Notes: generated by a model not told the origin, from the letters alone. Counted from the stretch's first letter, positions 1-9,774 are shown. The stretch is 41,997 nt of DNA from Caulobacteraceae bacterium (GCA_019695035.1 JAIBAU010000022.1:1-41997), one strand, 5' to 3'. Made by a program: numbers and translations.

Positions 1-338
1 AGGGGCGCGGAAGCCGGCGCGGCGGCGTAGGGCGCCGGGGCGTAGGCGGGCGGCGGCGCGGACGCCGGGCGCAGCCCTGCACTGGTCGCCGGGGCCGGGG
101 CGATCTCGGGGAAGGGGTTCCAGACCGGTTGGGCCGCGCCCGTGCGGGCGGAATAGCGGTTGGGACGGGCCGGCCGCGGGGCCGTGGCCTGAGGCTGGCG
201 TGCGCCGGCCGCCGGGGCGCTTTCGGCCTTGCCGCTCCAGGTCAGTTCGCGCAGCCCCGACGGCGTGGTCTGGGCCCAGGCGGCGCCGCTGGCGAGCGCG
301 CAGAGCACGACGACGGCCGGGGCAAGCACAGAACGCAA
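1..338 (-). CDS. Secreted Ala/Pro-rich protein, 3' end outside window
   Basis: The reading frame starts at a TTG (336-338) with a GGGAG ribosome binding site 8 nt upstream and runs off the left edge, so only about 112 residues are visible. The N-terminus is a clear Sec signal peptide: a hydrophobic run LAPAVVVLCALASG ends in the cleavage-type motif AWAQ. The rest is low-complexity and rich in Ala and Pro (for example APPPAYAPAPYAAAPAS), with one more ordinary segment near residues 25-35 (GLRELTWSGKAE). I cannot assign a function. It is probably a periplasmic or envelope-anchored protein whose folded domain lies beyond the edge. It is 70 bp downstream of the permease gene on the same strand. 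The leader carries an inverted repeat over the ribosome binding site and a CtrA-box-like site, both listed separately. Confidence 0.7.
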   Translation of the reverse strand, partial: MRSVLAPAVVVLCALASGAAWAQTTPSGLRELTWSGKAESAPAAGARQPQATAPRPARPNRYSARTGAAQPVWNPFPEIAPAPATSAGLRPASAPPPAYAPAPYAAAPASAP

Positions 339-345
339 GGCGGCG

Positions 346-368
346 ACTCCCTGATTGGAACAGGGAGT
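346..368 (-). promoter_or_regulatory. Perfect 8-bp inverted repeat covering a ribosome binding site
   Basis: ACTCCCTG (346-353) and CAGGGAGT (361-368) are exact reverse complements separated by 7 nt. On the minus-strand transcript the downstream arm contains the GGGAG ribosome binding site of the secreted-protein gene that starts at 338. A folded leader would therefore hide the site. Whether this is an RNA switch, a protein operator or chance is not decided by sequence alone. Confidence 0.5.
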
Positions 369-382
369 TTCTCAGGCGCGAC

Positions 383-397
383 TTAACCGCGGGCTAA
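383..397. promoter_or_regulatory. CtrA-box-like site (TTAA-N7-CTAA)
   Basis: The sequence TTAA, seven bases, CTAA differs at one position from the CtrA full site TTAA-N7-TTAA known from Caulobacter. It lies 45-59 bp upstream of the TTG start of the secreted-protein gene, a position suited to promoter control. This is a motif match only. CtrA control is plausible because the window also encodes a PleC-type kinase. Confidence 0.35.
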
Positions 398-408
398 CAA
401 GGCGAGGT

Positions 409-1179
409 TCAGCGGGCGCCGCGCCAGCGTCTCAGCACCCGGCTCTCCACCAGGCCCATGGCGCCGTGGACGACCAGGCCAAGCGCCATGAGCACCACCA
501 CGCCGGCCAGCATCTCGGCGGTGCGCAGGCGGTTCGAGGCCTCGAGAATGCGCCAGGCCAGGCCCTGGGTGGCGCCCGACCCGGCCGCCAGCTCGGCCAC
601 CACGGCGCCGATCACCGCCAGCCCCGCGCCGACGCGATGCCCCTCGACGATATGCGGCGCGGCCGACGGCAGGCGCAGGCGGAACAGGGTCTGCAGCGGG
701 CTGGCCGCGTAGAGGCGGAAGAGCCGCTCCAGGTCCCGGTCGGTCGCCTTGAGCCCGGCCAGGGCGCCCGACAGGATGGGGAAGAAGGCCACCACCGCCG
801 ACAGGCCGATCACCGCGCGTTCCGGATGGTCGAGGCCGGCCCAGATCGACACCAGCGGAGCCAGGGCCACCACCGGCGTCACCTGCACCGCCACCGCGAT
901 CGGGCGGACCGCCTTTTCCAGCAGGTGGTGCAGGCTGGCGACCAGGGCGATCACCATGGCTACGGCGCTGGCGAAGAACAGTCCCAGCAGGGCCATCTTC
1001 AGGGTGTTCCAGGCCGACAGCAGAAGCACGGGCGCGCGATCGACGACCGCGGCCAGAACCGCCGAGGGCGGCGGCAGGAAGTAGGGAGCCACGTCCAGCC
1101 CCCGGCAGGCCGCCTCCCACAGGCCGCAGAGCGCCAACAGGAGCGCCAGCGGCGCGGCGATGTCCGCCAGCCGCCTCAC
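409..1179 (-). CDS. ABC transporter permease, NitT/TauT (SsuC/ThiX-like) family
   Basis: The 256-residue integral membrane protein has about six hydrophobic segments. The first is APLALLLALCGLWEAAC, and the EAA-type cytoplasmic loop lies around residues 135-165 (ALAGLKATDRDLERL). It forms the membrane channel of an importer with the ATPase and binding protein encoded just upstream. The start is GTG (1177-1179), overlapping the ATPase stop codon by 4 bp (GTGA), a sign of translational coupling. Family members import nitrate, sulfonates, taurine or thiamine/pyrimidine precursors; the sequence alone does not settle the substrate. No amino-acid or vitamin biosynthesis gene lies beside it to help. 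Confidence 0.85.
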   Translation of the reverse strand: MRRLADIAAPLALLLALCGLWEAACRGLDVAPYFLPPPSAVLAAVVDRAPVLLLSAWNTLKMALLGLFFASAVAMVIALVASLHHLLEKAVRPIAVAVQVTPVVALAPLVSIWAGLDHPERAVIGLSAVVAFFPILSGALAGLKATDRDLERLFRLYAASPLQTLFRLRLPSAAPHIVEGHRVGAGLAVIGAVVAELAAGSGATQGLAWRILEASNRLRTAEMLAGVVVLMALGLVVHGAMGLVESRVLRRWRGAR

Positions 1180-1919
1180 ACCGGGGCCCCCGCGGCCTTG
1201 TCGAGGGCCTCGCTGATTTCCTCGACGGCGTTGCGGAAGGCCGCGCCGGCCCGGAAGCCGGGCGGGCGGGGCAAGGGCGCTTCGATGGCCACCTCGCGGG
1301 CGGCCCGGCCCGGCCCCGCCGTCATCACCACCACCCGCGACGCCAGATACACCGCCTCGTCCACATCGTGGGTGACGAAGACGATGGCGGGCCGGGTCTG
1401 GGCCCAGAGGCGGTGCACGTCCTCGACCAGCCGCCGCCGGGTCAGGCCGTCCAGCGCGGCGAAGGGCTCGTCGAGCAGCAGCAGCCGGGGCTCGGTCACC
1501 AGGGCGCGGGCCAGGGAGACGCGCATGGCCATGCCGCCGGACAGTTCGGCCGGGAAGGCGCGGGCGGCGTCGCTGAGACCGACCCGGCGCAGGGCGTGGG
1601 CGACCCGCTCGCGGCGCTCGCCGACGGGCCGGCCGGCCAGCTCCAGCGGCAGGGCCACATTGGCGGCGGCCTCGGCCCAGGGCATCAGGGTGGGGGACTG
1701 GAACACCAGGGCGGTGCCGCCGCGGCCGACCTGGCGTTCGACCTCGCCGGCGCCCGGCTGCTCCAGGCCGGCGAGCAGGCGCAGGGCGGTGGACTTGCCG
1801 CAGCCGGAAGGGCCCACGACCGCGACGATCTCTCCGGGCTGGACGGCCAGGCTGAAGGGTCCGAGCGCGCGACCGCGTCCGGCGTACTCGACCACCACGT
1901 CGCGGAGGGCGGCGATCAT
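1176..1919 (-). CDS. ABC transporter ATP-binding protein, NitT/TauT family
   Basis: This 247-residue ATPase powers the importer of this operon. Visible motifs in order are Walker A (GPSGCGKST, about residues 36-44), the ABC signature LSGGM (about 125-129), Walker B followed by the D-loop (LLLLDEPFAALD, about 145-156) and the switch histidine in FVTHD. The length is usual for SsuB/TauB/ThiZ-type subunits. It starts at ATG 1919, only 4 nt after the stop of the binding-protein gene, and overlaps the permease gene by 4 bp. The three genes are therefore very probably one transcript read leftwards. Confidence 0.92.
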   Translation of the reverse strand: MIAALRDVVVEYAGRGRALGPFSLAVQPGEIVAVVGPSGCGKSTALRLLAGLEQPGAGEVERQVGRGGTALVFQSPTLMPWAEAAANVALPLELAGRPVGERRERVAHALRRVGLSDAARAFPAELSGGMAMRVSLARALVTEPRLLLLDEPFAALDGLTRRRLVEDVHRLWAQTRPAIVFVTHDVDEAVYLASRVVVMTAGPGRAAREVAIEAPLPRPPGFRAGAAFRNAVEEISEALDKAAGAPV

Positions 1920-1923
1920 GCCA

Positions 1924-2943
1924 TCAGGTCGTGGCGGGGGCCGGCGCGGGCTGCGGCAGGAAGTCGAGGCTGTAGGCGCGGCGATAATCCAGCGAGCGCG
2001 GATAGACCCCCTGGGCGGAGGCCACCTGGAAGAAGTCGGCCCAGCGGGCGTCGGTCATGGCGCCCGGCTGGTCGCCGACCAGGCCGTAGGAGCGGATCTT
2101 GGCCCGAGCCTGGTCCAGCACGTCCCGGGTCATCTCGGGGTTATCCTTGAGGATCAGGGCGTTGGCGGGCCGTGGGTCGCCTTTCAGATAGCTGGCCCAG
2201 CCCGCCGCGGAGGCTTCGACGAAGGCGCGGGCGGCGGCGGGATCGGCGGCCAGCAGCCGGTCGGGCATCAGCACCATGGCGGCGTAGGAGGGGTAGCCCT
2301 CATCGGCCAGCAGGAAGACGCGCGGCTTGAAGCGGGCCTCCTTCTCGACGGTGTAGGGCTCGCTGGTCAGATAGCCCTGCTGCACGGCGCGCGGGTCGGC
2401 GAGGAAGGGTGCGAGATTGTAGTTGTACTTGCGCACCTGGGCGTCGGTGAAACCGTACTTGGCCTTCAACCAGACCCAGAAGGCGGTGACCGACGCGTCG
2501 GCCAGCAGGAAGGGGCGGCCCTTGAGATCTGCGATGGACTTCAGGGCCGGGTCGGGATGCGCCAGCAGCACCTGGGGGTCCTTCTGGAAGAAGGCGGCCA
2601 CGGCCTTCACCGGCGCGTGCTCCTGCGCCAGGTTCATGAGGATGAAGCTGTTGGACCCCATGCCGGCCTCGACCGCGCCAGAGGCCAGCAGCTGGGGCAC
2701 GTTCACGCCCGGTCCGCCCTGGACGATCTCGACGTCCAGCCCGCGCCGGGCGAATTCGCCGGTGGCCAGGGCCTGGTAGAAGCCGCCATGCTCGGCCTGG
2801 GCGCGCCAGTCGGTGGCGAAGCGGATGCGCCGGACCTGCGGCGCGGCGGGCGGAGCCGCCTTGCGGGGCGTCGACGCCTTGCGCGGACCGCAGCCCGCCA
2901 ATGCCGCCGCACCCATCATCGCCAGGGCTGTACGCCGATCCAT
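1924..2943 (-). CDS. ABC transporter substrate-binding lipoprotein, NMT1/THI5-like
   Basis: The 339-residue protein begins with a lipoprotein signal ending in the lipobox LAGC, so it should be tethered to a membrane. The body matches the SsuA/ThiY-type fold: the opening strand IRFATDW, then AEHGGFYQALATGEFARRGL, where the substrate pocket begins, and the hinge region around GVNVPQLLASGAVEAGMG. I chose ATG 2943 because GGAGG lies 7 nt upstream; a GTG two codons earlier has no better site. The ATDW and HGGFY motifs resemble pyrimidine or thiamine-precursor binders. I saw no TPP riboswitch upstream, so the ligand stays open. It is first gene of the importer operon. Confidence 0.87.
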   Translation of the reverse strand: MDRRTALAMMGAAALAGCGPRKASTPRKAAPPAAPQVRRIRFATDWRAQAEHGGFYQALATGEFARRGLDVEIVQGGPGVNVPQLLASGAVEAGMGSNSFILMNLAQEHAPVKAVAAFFQKDPQVLLAHPDPALKSIADLKGRPFLLADASVTAFWVWLKAKYGFTDAQVRKYNYNLAPFLADPRAVQQGYLTSEPYTVEKEARFKPRVFLLADEGYPSYAAMVLMPDRLLAADPAAARAFVEASAAGWASYLKGDPRPANALILKDNPEMTRDVLDQARAKIRSYGLVGDQPGAMTDARWADFFQVASAQGVYPRSLDYRRAYSLDFLPQPAPAPATT

Positions 2944-2949
2944 GCACAC

Positions 2950-3586
2950 ACCTCCGAAGCCGCGAGCCTAAGCCGGGGCGGGCGCATCGGGAAGGGTGCT
3001 TGGCGGGGTTCGCGGCGCAGCCTGCGCCCAAACGCAGCGAGGGGACGATGCGCGGGCGGTGAAGCCTCTACATCGTCCCCCCACCAAGTCCGGTTTGGAC
3101 TTGTGACCTCGAGCCGCGTTCCGGGTTTCGACTCCGGGTCGCCCCTTCGTCCTCCTCCGGTCCGGCCGTCCCTGGGCGCTGGTGGATCGCTCCACCCGGG
3201 CCTTCCGGTCGGCTTCCGCTGCGTCTGCATCCTGGGGTCGCCCCCTCTCGGCCGGCGCCTCGGAAGTCCCTCGGCCCACTCACTCTGCTCGCTTCCCCCG
3301 GGGCTAGCAACGGGCTGTCCGGCAGGGCCTGTGCACAGTCCACGCGGGGGCTGTGCAAAAGGTGTTGGAGGCCGCTGGGCCGTTGCCGAACCACGAGCCA
3401 AATCAAGGCCCTGGGTTGTCCACAGGAATCCATCGCAATCCCTTGCGGGGCAAGGCTTAGCGGTAGCCTGCGCCGCAAGGCGATTCATTGCGCCGGACCG
3501 GCCTTCCAGGGCCATTTTCGACCCCTTCCGGCAGTGTCGCCGGGTGGCTTTCGCGCCGCTGTCGCGAGGCGAGGCAGAAGCGTCCC
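2950..3586. other. Gene-free 637-bp region rich in inverted repeats, possible structured RNA
   Basis: No convincing protein is encoded on either strand: the open frames here are Arg/Pro/Gly-rich shadows. Exact inverted repeats are GGGGACGATG/CATCGTCCCC (3041-3050 with 3071-3080, 20-nt loop), CAAGTCC/GGACTTG (3085-3091 with 3097-3103), GGTGGA/TCCACC (3181-3186 with 3191-3196) and CCTTGCGG/CCGCAAGG (3441-3448 with 3473-3480). The last encloses a smaller AGGCT/AGCCT stem. None is followed by a clear T-tract. The region also holds DnaA-box-like 9-mers. It should contain the promoter of the ABC importer and the 3' end of the uup transcript. I found none of the conserved segments of RNase P RNA or tmRNA. 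Confidence 0.4.
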
Positions 3587-5404
<1,818 letters not shown>

Positions 5405-5472
5405 GGACACGCGAGACCCCGGGGCCGGCTGTCCTAGGGGCTCAGGCCGCCGGCTGCAATGTTTCGACGCCG

Positions 5473-7500
5473 CTACTGCCGCGCGATCCGGTCGAACTCG
5501 GAGGACAGGGTGCGATAGAAGGCGGCGCGGTCGCCTGCGGCCAGGGAGTCGCCGGCCGGGGCCTCCGGCGCCGTCTCGCCCTCCGACGCCTCGAAATCGC
5601 GGGCCGGCAGTTCGCCCTGGGCCGCCAGGATCACGCGGCGCCAGACCTCGGCCGGCAGGGAGCCTCCCTCGACGCCCCGCATGGGAGCCTCGTCGTCGTT
5701 GCCGATCCAGACTCCGGCCAGCCAGTCGGGCGTGAACCCCACGAACCAGGCGTCCCGGTTCTTCTGGCTGGTGCCGGTCTTGCCCGCGGCGGGCCCGCCG
5801 AAGGCGGCGCGCCGACCGGTGCCGTGGTCCACCACGGCCTGCAGCATCTTGACCATGGCGCCGCTGCGGGCGCTGTCGAACACCACCAGGGTGTCAGGCT
5901 GGCGGCGAAGCTGGGGCCAGATCACCCGCCCGTCCGAGCCGAGCACCTCCTCGACCAGGTACCAGCCGCGGACGTTGGTTCCCCGGTGGAGACGCCGCTT
6001 TCCGCCCTGCTGGAACGGCTGATAGGCGGCGGTCAGGTCGATCAGGGTGGCGCCATAGGCGCCGAGGGCGATGGAGGGTTGCGGATGCAGGGGCGCGCCG
6101 CGGTTCTCCGGCAGGCCGAAACGACGGGCCAGCTCGGACACCCGTTGGTAGCCGGCTTCGGCGGCGAGGCGGCGGGCCACGTTGTTGTCCGAACGGGCCA
6201 GGGCCTCGGTCAGGCTCAGCTCGCCCTGCAGGGCGGCGGTGTCGGCCGCCTCAGTGAGGCCGGCGGGCCGGGTGGAGACGCTTTCATCGGCGTCGACTCC
6301 CGCCTCCAGGGCCGCGGCCCAGACGAAAGGCTTGAAGGCGGATCCCGGCTGGCGCACGGCCTGGGTGGCGCGATTGAAGGCGGTGGACCGGTCGCGCCCG
6401 CCCACCAGGGCGCGCACGGCGCCATCCAGGCCCAGAACCACCACCGCCCCTTGCCGGGCCCCCAGCCGGCGGCCCTCGCCGTCGAGGGTCTCGCGCAGCG
6501 CCTTCGCCGCCGCCAGCTGCAGGGCTGGATCGACCGTCAACCGGACCACCAGGTCCGCATCCCCGGGAGCCACCTCGCGCGCCTCCGCGGCGGCCATGTC
6601 CAGGACCCAGCCGAAATCTCCCTCGGGCCGAGGATTGACCAGCACCACCGGCTGGCGCGCGGCGGCGGCGGCCTGGGCCGGGGTGATCCAGCCCTCGGCC
6701 AGCATGCGGCGCAGCACCACCCGCCCCCGGGCGAGGGCGGCCGCGGCGTTTTCGGTGGGGTCGAGCTGAGACGGCGCCTGGGGCAGGCCCGCCAGCACCG
6801 CCGCCTCGGCGAGACTGAGCGCCGTGGCGGGCTTGCCGAAATAGGTGCGGGCGGCGGCGTCCACGCCGTAGGCGTTCTCGCCGAGGTAGACGCGGTTCAG
6901 ATAAAGCTCGAGCACCCCCCGGCGGCCGAGCCGCCGGTAGACGTCGCCCGAGAGAAGGATCTCCTGGACCTTGCGCTTGAGGGTCCGCTCGGGACCGAGG
7001 AACAGGTCGCGGGTGAGCTGCTGGGTGATGGTCGAAGCGCCTTCGACGGTGCGTCCGGCCCCGACATTGGAGCGCAGGGCCCGGATGACGGCGCGCCAGT
7101 CCACGGCTCCATGCTCGTAGAAGCGCCGGTCCTCGGCGGCCAGGAAGGCGCGCGGAACGTAGGGCGGGAGGCGGTCGAGGCTGACCTTCAGACCGTACTT
7201 GGGCCCGCGCGTGGCGATCAGCGCCCCGTTGCGATCCAGGAAGGTCATGCCCGGCGCGCGCTTGAGGCTGGTCAGCTGGGCCATGGACGGAACGGTGGGC
7301 AGGTCCGCCAGGAAATAGCGCCAGAGGTTGAAACCGCCCACGAGGAGCAACAGGAACAGGCCCACCCCTGCGGCGATGAGAAGGCGTCCGGCCTTGGTGA
7401 ACCGCGCCTGCTGCTGGTGTAAGAGGTCGGCGCGGAAGGTGGCGGGCCCGAGGTCGTCGGGGTCGTGGCCTTCCGGACGATCCGGCGGTTCACCAATCAT
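5473..7500 (-). CDS. Class A penicillin-binding protein (glycosyltransferase GT51 + transpeptidase)
   Basis: The 675-residue bifunctional peptidoglycan synthase is anchored by one N-terminal membrane helix (about residues 39-60). The GT51 domain shows the catalytic motif EDRRFYEH (Glu123), GASTITQQL (154-162) and LELYLNRVYLG (197-207). The transpeptidase domain has the serine box SAFK (Ser387, Lys390), the SDN triad (437-439) and KTG (574-576). All expected catalytic residues are present, so both activities should work. It starts at ATG 7500 with GGAGG 11 nt upstream. The gene is divergent from the YcgN gene with only 30 bp between the start codons. Which of the several Caulobacteraceae class A PBPs it matches cannot be told by eye. 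Confidence 0.93.
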   Translation of the reverse strand: MIGEPPDRPEGHDPDDLGPATFRADLLHQQQARFTKAGRLLIAAGVGLFLLLLVGGFNLWRYFLADLPTVPSMAQLTSLKRAPGMTFLDRNGALIATRGPKYGLKVSLDRLPPYVPRAFLAAEDRRFYEHGAVDWRAVIRALRSNVGAGRTVEGASTITQQLTRDLFLGPERTLKRKVQEILLSGDVYRRLGRRGVLELYLNRVYLGENAYGVDAAARTYFGKPATALSLAEAAVLAGLPQAPSQLDPTENAAAALARGRVVLRRMLAEGWITPAQAAAAARQPVVLVNPRPEGDFGWVLDMAAAEAREVAPGDADLVVRLTVDPALQLAAAKALRETLDGEGRRLGARQGAVVVLGLDGAVRALVGGRDRSTAFNRATQAVRQPGSAFKPFVWAAALEAGVDADESVSTRPAGLTEAADTAALQGELSLTEALARSDNNVARRLAAEAGYQRVSELARRFGLPENRGAPLHPQPSIALGAYGATLIDLTAAYQPFQQGGKRRLHRGTNVRGWYLVEEVLGSDGRVIWPQLRRQPDTLVVFDSARSGAMVKMLQAVVDHGTGRRAAFGGPAAGKTGTSQKNRDAWFVGFTPDWLAGVWIGNDDEAPMRGVEGGSLPAEVWRRVILAAQGELPARDFEASEGETAPEAPAGDSLAAGDRAAFYRTLSSEFDRIARQ

Positions 7501-7530
7501 GGCGCCGTCCGCCTCCGAGGTTCAGTCCCC

Positions 7531-7995
7531 ATGCCGGCAAAGCCCTTCTGGGAAGCCAAGCGTCTCGAGCAGATGACCGTACAGGAATGGGAGAGCCTGT
7601 GCGACGGTTGCGGCCTGTGCTGCCTGGTCCGCTTCGAGGATGAAGATACCGGCGAGGTCATCCCGACCAAGGTGTCCTGCAAGCTGTTCGATGCGAACCT
7701 ATGCCGCTGCACTGACTACGAAAACCGTAAGAAGCACGTCCCCGACTGCATCAAGCTGACGCCCTGGAACATCGAGGCGCTGGAGTGGATGCCCAGGAGC
7801 TGCGCCTACCGGCGCCTCTGGGAGGGGCGGAACCTGGCGGACTGGCACCCGCTGATCAGCGGTGATCCGGACAGCGTGCACCGGGCAGGCGTGTCGGTGA
7901 AATCGCTCGGCGTCATCAACGAGGCCGAGTTCGACGATCCCGAAGACGCCCTGGATCACCTGGCCCCCGAACTGATGGACGAGCGCGGCCGCTAG
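7531..7995 (+). CDS. YcgN family (UPF0260) cysteine cluster protein
   Basis: The 154-residue cytosolic protein opens with PFWEAKRLEQMTVQEWESLC, typical of UPF0260. It carries the family cysteine cluster: CDGCGLCC (about residues 25-32), then single cysteines in VSCKLF, LCRCTDY, VPDCIKL and RSCAYR. The spacing suggests metal binding, perhaps Zn or Fe-S; the family has no settled biochemical role. I chose ATG 7531, preceded by GAGG, rather than a frame extension starting inside the divergent PBP gene. That extension would be Arg-rich and unlike the family. A terminator follows directly. Confidence 0.88.
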   Translation: MPAKPFWEAKRLEQMTVQEWESLCDGCGLCCLVRFEDEDTGEVIPTKVSCKLFDANLCRCTDYENRKKHVPDCIKLTPWNIEALEWMPRSCAYRRLWEGRNLADWHPLISGDPDSVHRAGVSVKSLGVINEAEFDDPEDALDHLAPELMDERGR

Positions 7996-8005
7996 ACAAT
8001 GAAAA

Positions 8006-8043
8006 AAGCCGGACCCGCTGGCGCGGGCCCGGCTCTTTCGTTT
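8006..8043. terminator. Bidirectional intrinsic terminator
   Basis: A GC-rich hairpin (arms about 8007-8018 and 8023-8033, loop TGGC) is flanked by six A residues on the left and CTTTCGTTT on the right. It ends the YcgN transcript rightwards. Read leftwards it gives a stem followed by a T6 run, ending the transcript of the DUF805 gene. Confidence 0.85.
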
Positions 8044-8059
8044 CCCGGATGGACCGGAG

Positions 8060-8542
8060 TCAGGCCTTGGCGGTCGGGTCCGCCGGCGGCGGTCCGTAGG
8101 CGTTAGGGGCCGGATCGCCCTTGGCCACGCCCGCCCAGATCACGAACACGAACCAGATGACGGCGCCAACGCCCGAGGCGAGGCCGCCCAGCGCCATGAG
8201 GCCCAGGCCGCCCGCCGCGCCCGCGTCGCTGCCGGCGATGGCCGAGCCGCCCATGGTCACGCCGCCGATCAGCATCACGAGGAAGCCGACCGCCATGACG
8301 GCGTACGGCAGCAGGGCCAGCTTGGGCGACTTGCCGAAATCGGCGAAGCGGCTCGAGAGCACGCAGTAGCCCGGGTAGATCAGCACCAGGCCAACGATTC
8401 CGCTGACGGCCTGGCTCATGCCGGCCAGGACGTAATTGTTGATGAGGCCGGCGACGAAAAGGATAAGGATGCCGATCCAGAATTCCTTCTGTCCGATGCG
8501 GCCGCTCGGCTTCAGGAAAAGGTCTTGCCAGTCGATGTTCAT
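8060..8542 (-). CDS. DUF805 family inner-membrane protein
   Basis: The 160-residue protein begins MNIDWQDLFLKPSGRIGQ followed by KEFW, the typical DUF805 opening (FxGRIGRxxFW). It has four hydrophobic segments: about residues 24-40, 45-60, 78-97 and 113-138. The tail after residue 140 is short, hydrophilic and Pro-rich. The function of the family is unknown, although members are common small inner-membrane proteins. The start ATG 8542 has GGGGGA 9 nt upstream. The gene is transcribed alone towards the bidirectional terminator. Confidence 0.85.
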   Translation of the reverse strand: MNIDWQDLFLKPSGRIGQKEFWIGILILFVAGLINNYVLAGMSQAVSGIVGLVLIYPGYCVLSSRFADFGKSPKLALLPYAVMAVGFLVMLIGGVTMGGSAIAGSDAGAAGGLGLMALGGLASGVGAVIWFVFVIWAGVAKGDPAPNAYGPPPADPTAKA

Positions 8543-8709
8543 GGACGTGAGTCCCCCTCAATTGTCAGGGGACTGTAGCTCGCCTCTCAGGCGAAGCAAT
8601 CCAAAGAACGCAATTCGCCGAACAGCGGCTTGCTGGCGGTGACGCTGGCGCTTGCGTCAACCGTCGGACGGCTTAAGTCGGGGGTCCGCCGACGCAGCGT
8701 GTGAGAACC

Positions 8710-9648
8710 GTGGCCAACGACCCTTATTCCGAACTCGGCATCGCCCGCTCGGCCTCGCAGGACGAGGTCCGCAAGGCGTTCCGGAAACTGGCCAAGCAGC
8801 ACCACCCCGACAAGAATCCCGGCGACGCCAAGGCTGAAGAGAAATTCAAGCGCATCAGCGCCGCCTTCGACATCCTCGGCGACGAAGAGAAGCGCAAGAA
8901 GTTCGACCGCGGCGAGATCGACGCCGACGGCCGCGAACAGTTCCGGGGCGGGTTCGGCGGCGGAGCCGGCGGCTCGCCCTTCGGCGCAGGCGGGCCGCAG
9001 GGCTTTCGCGGCAATTTCGAAGGCGTCGACCTGGACGAGATCTTCTCGATGTTCGGCGGCGGCGGCTTCGCCGGCCAGGCCCGGGGCGGCCGGGCCGGGC
9101 GGGGCGGCTTCCAGGCCCCGCCGCGCGGCGTCGACGTAAGGGCGCGTCTGGAGGTGGACCTGGTCGACACCATCCTGGGCGCCACGCGCCGCATCCAGTT
9201 TTCGGACGGCCGTACGGTGGACGTAGGCATTCCCAAGGGCGCTCAGACCGGGCAGGTGCTGCGTCTGAAGGGGCAGGGACAGGAAGGGCGGGGCGGGGCC
9301 TTCGGCGATGCGCTGATCGAACTGAACGTGCGCCCCCACGCGGTCTTCCGACCGGACGGCGCGGACCTGGAGATGGACCTGCCCGTGTCGGTTCCCGACG
9401 CAGTGCTGGGCGGAAAGGTCGAGGCGCCGACGCCCGAGGGCAATGTCTCGGTCACCGTGCCCAAGGGCTCCAACTCGGGCTCGGTCCTGCGCCTGAAGGG
9501 CCGCGGCGGGGTCGATCCCAAGACCGGCAAGCGCGGGGACCTGAAGGCCCGGCTGGTGGTCACCCTGCCGGACAGCGCCGATTCCCGGCTCGAGGCCTTC
9601 GCCGAGGACTGGCGCAAGAACCGACCCTACCAGCCCCGACGCCGCTGA
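8710..9648 (+). CDS. DnaJ-class co-chaperone, CbpA-like (no zinc finger)
   Basis: The 312-residue protein starts with a J domain (residues about 3-70) containing the essential HPD motif in KQHHPDKNPGD. A Gly/Phe-rich linker follows (about 78-140), then two beta-rich C-terminal substrate-binding domains. The CXXCXGXG zinc repeats of DnaJ are absent, so it belongs to the CbpA/DjlA-like type II group that stimulates DnaK. I favour GTG 8710 (reading MANDPYSELGI), which matches family openings; another GTG at 8701 would add three residues. It is a single gene with a following spacer of 126 bp. Confidence 0.87.
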   Translation: MANDPYSELGIARSASQDEVRKAFRKLAKQHHPDKNPGDAKAEEKFKRISAAFDILGDEEKRKKFDRGEIDADGREQFRGGFGGGAGGSPFGAGGPQGFRGNFEGVDLDEIFSMFGGGGFAGQARGGRAGRGGFQAPPRGVDVRARLEVDLVDTILGATRRIQFSDGRTVDVGIPKGAQTGQVLRLKGQGQEGRGGAFGDALIELNVRPHAVFRPDGADLEMDLPVSVPDAVLGGKVEAPTPEGNVSVTVPKGSNSGSVLRLKGRGGVDPKTGKRGDLKARLVVTLPDSADSRLEAFAEDWRKNRPYQPRRR

Positions 9649-9725
9649 GCCGGAACCGGCGACCGCAAATCCGCCTTACCCCTGCGGGAAGAAACTGCGC
9701 TACCTTTGCCTGATCGGGTCTAAAC

Positions 9726-9747
9726 TCCCCGTTCAGTCCCCGTTCAG
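9726..9747 (+). promoter_or_regulatory. Tandem 11-bp direct repeat, PhoP-box-like operator
   Basis: TCCCCGTTCAG occurs twice with no gap (9726-9736 and 9737-9747), so the hexamer CGTTCA recurs with a 5-bp spacer. That is the geometry of OmpR/PhoP-type binding sites (two hexamers, 11-bp period). The repeat lies 28 bp before the ATG of the PepSY gene, the first gene of an operon encoding such a regulator. A possible -10 element, CCTAAA, is at 9757-9762, which would place the repeat over the -35 region. Self-regulation is inferred. Confidence 0.6.
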
Positions 9748-9774
9748 GGGACAGGACCTAAACCTTCGCTCGTA

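Noticed and set aside
3041..3086. Possible tRNA or permuted tmRNA end (GGGGACGATG stem followed by CCACCA)
   Set aside because: The loop is only 20 nt, there is no TpsiC-type GTTCGA loop and no proteolysis-tag reading frame nearby.
2950..3130. TPP riboswitch ahead of the NMT1/THI5-like binding protein
   Set aside because: The conserved CTGAGA and ACCTGA segments are absent on the minus strand.
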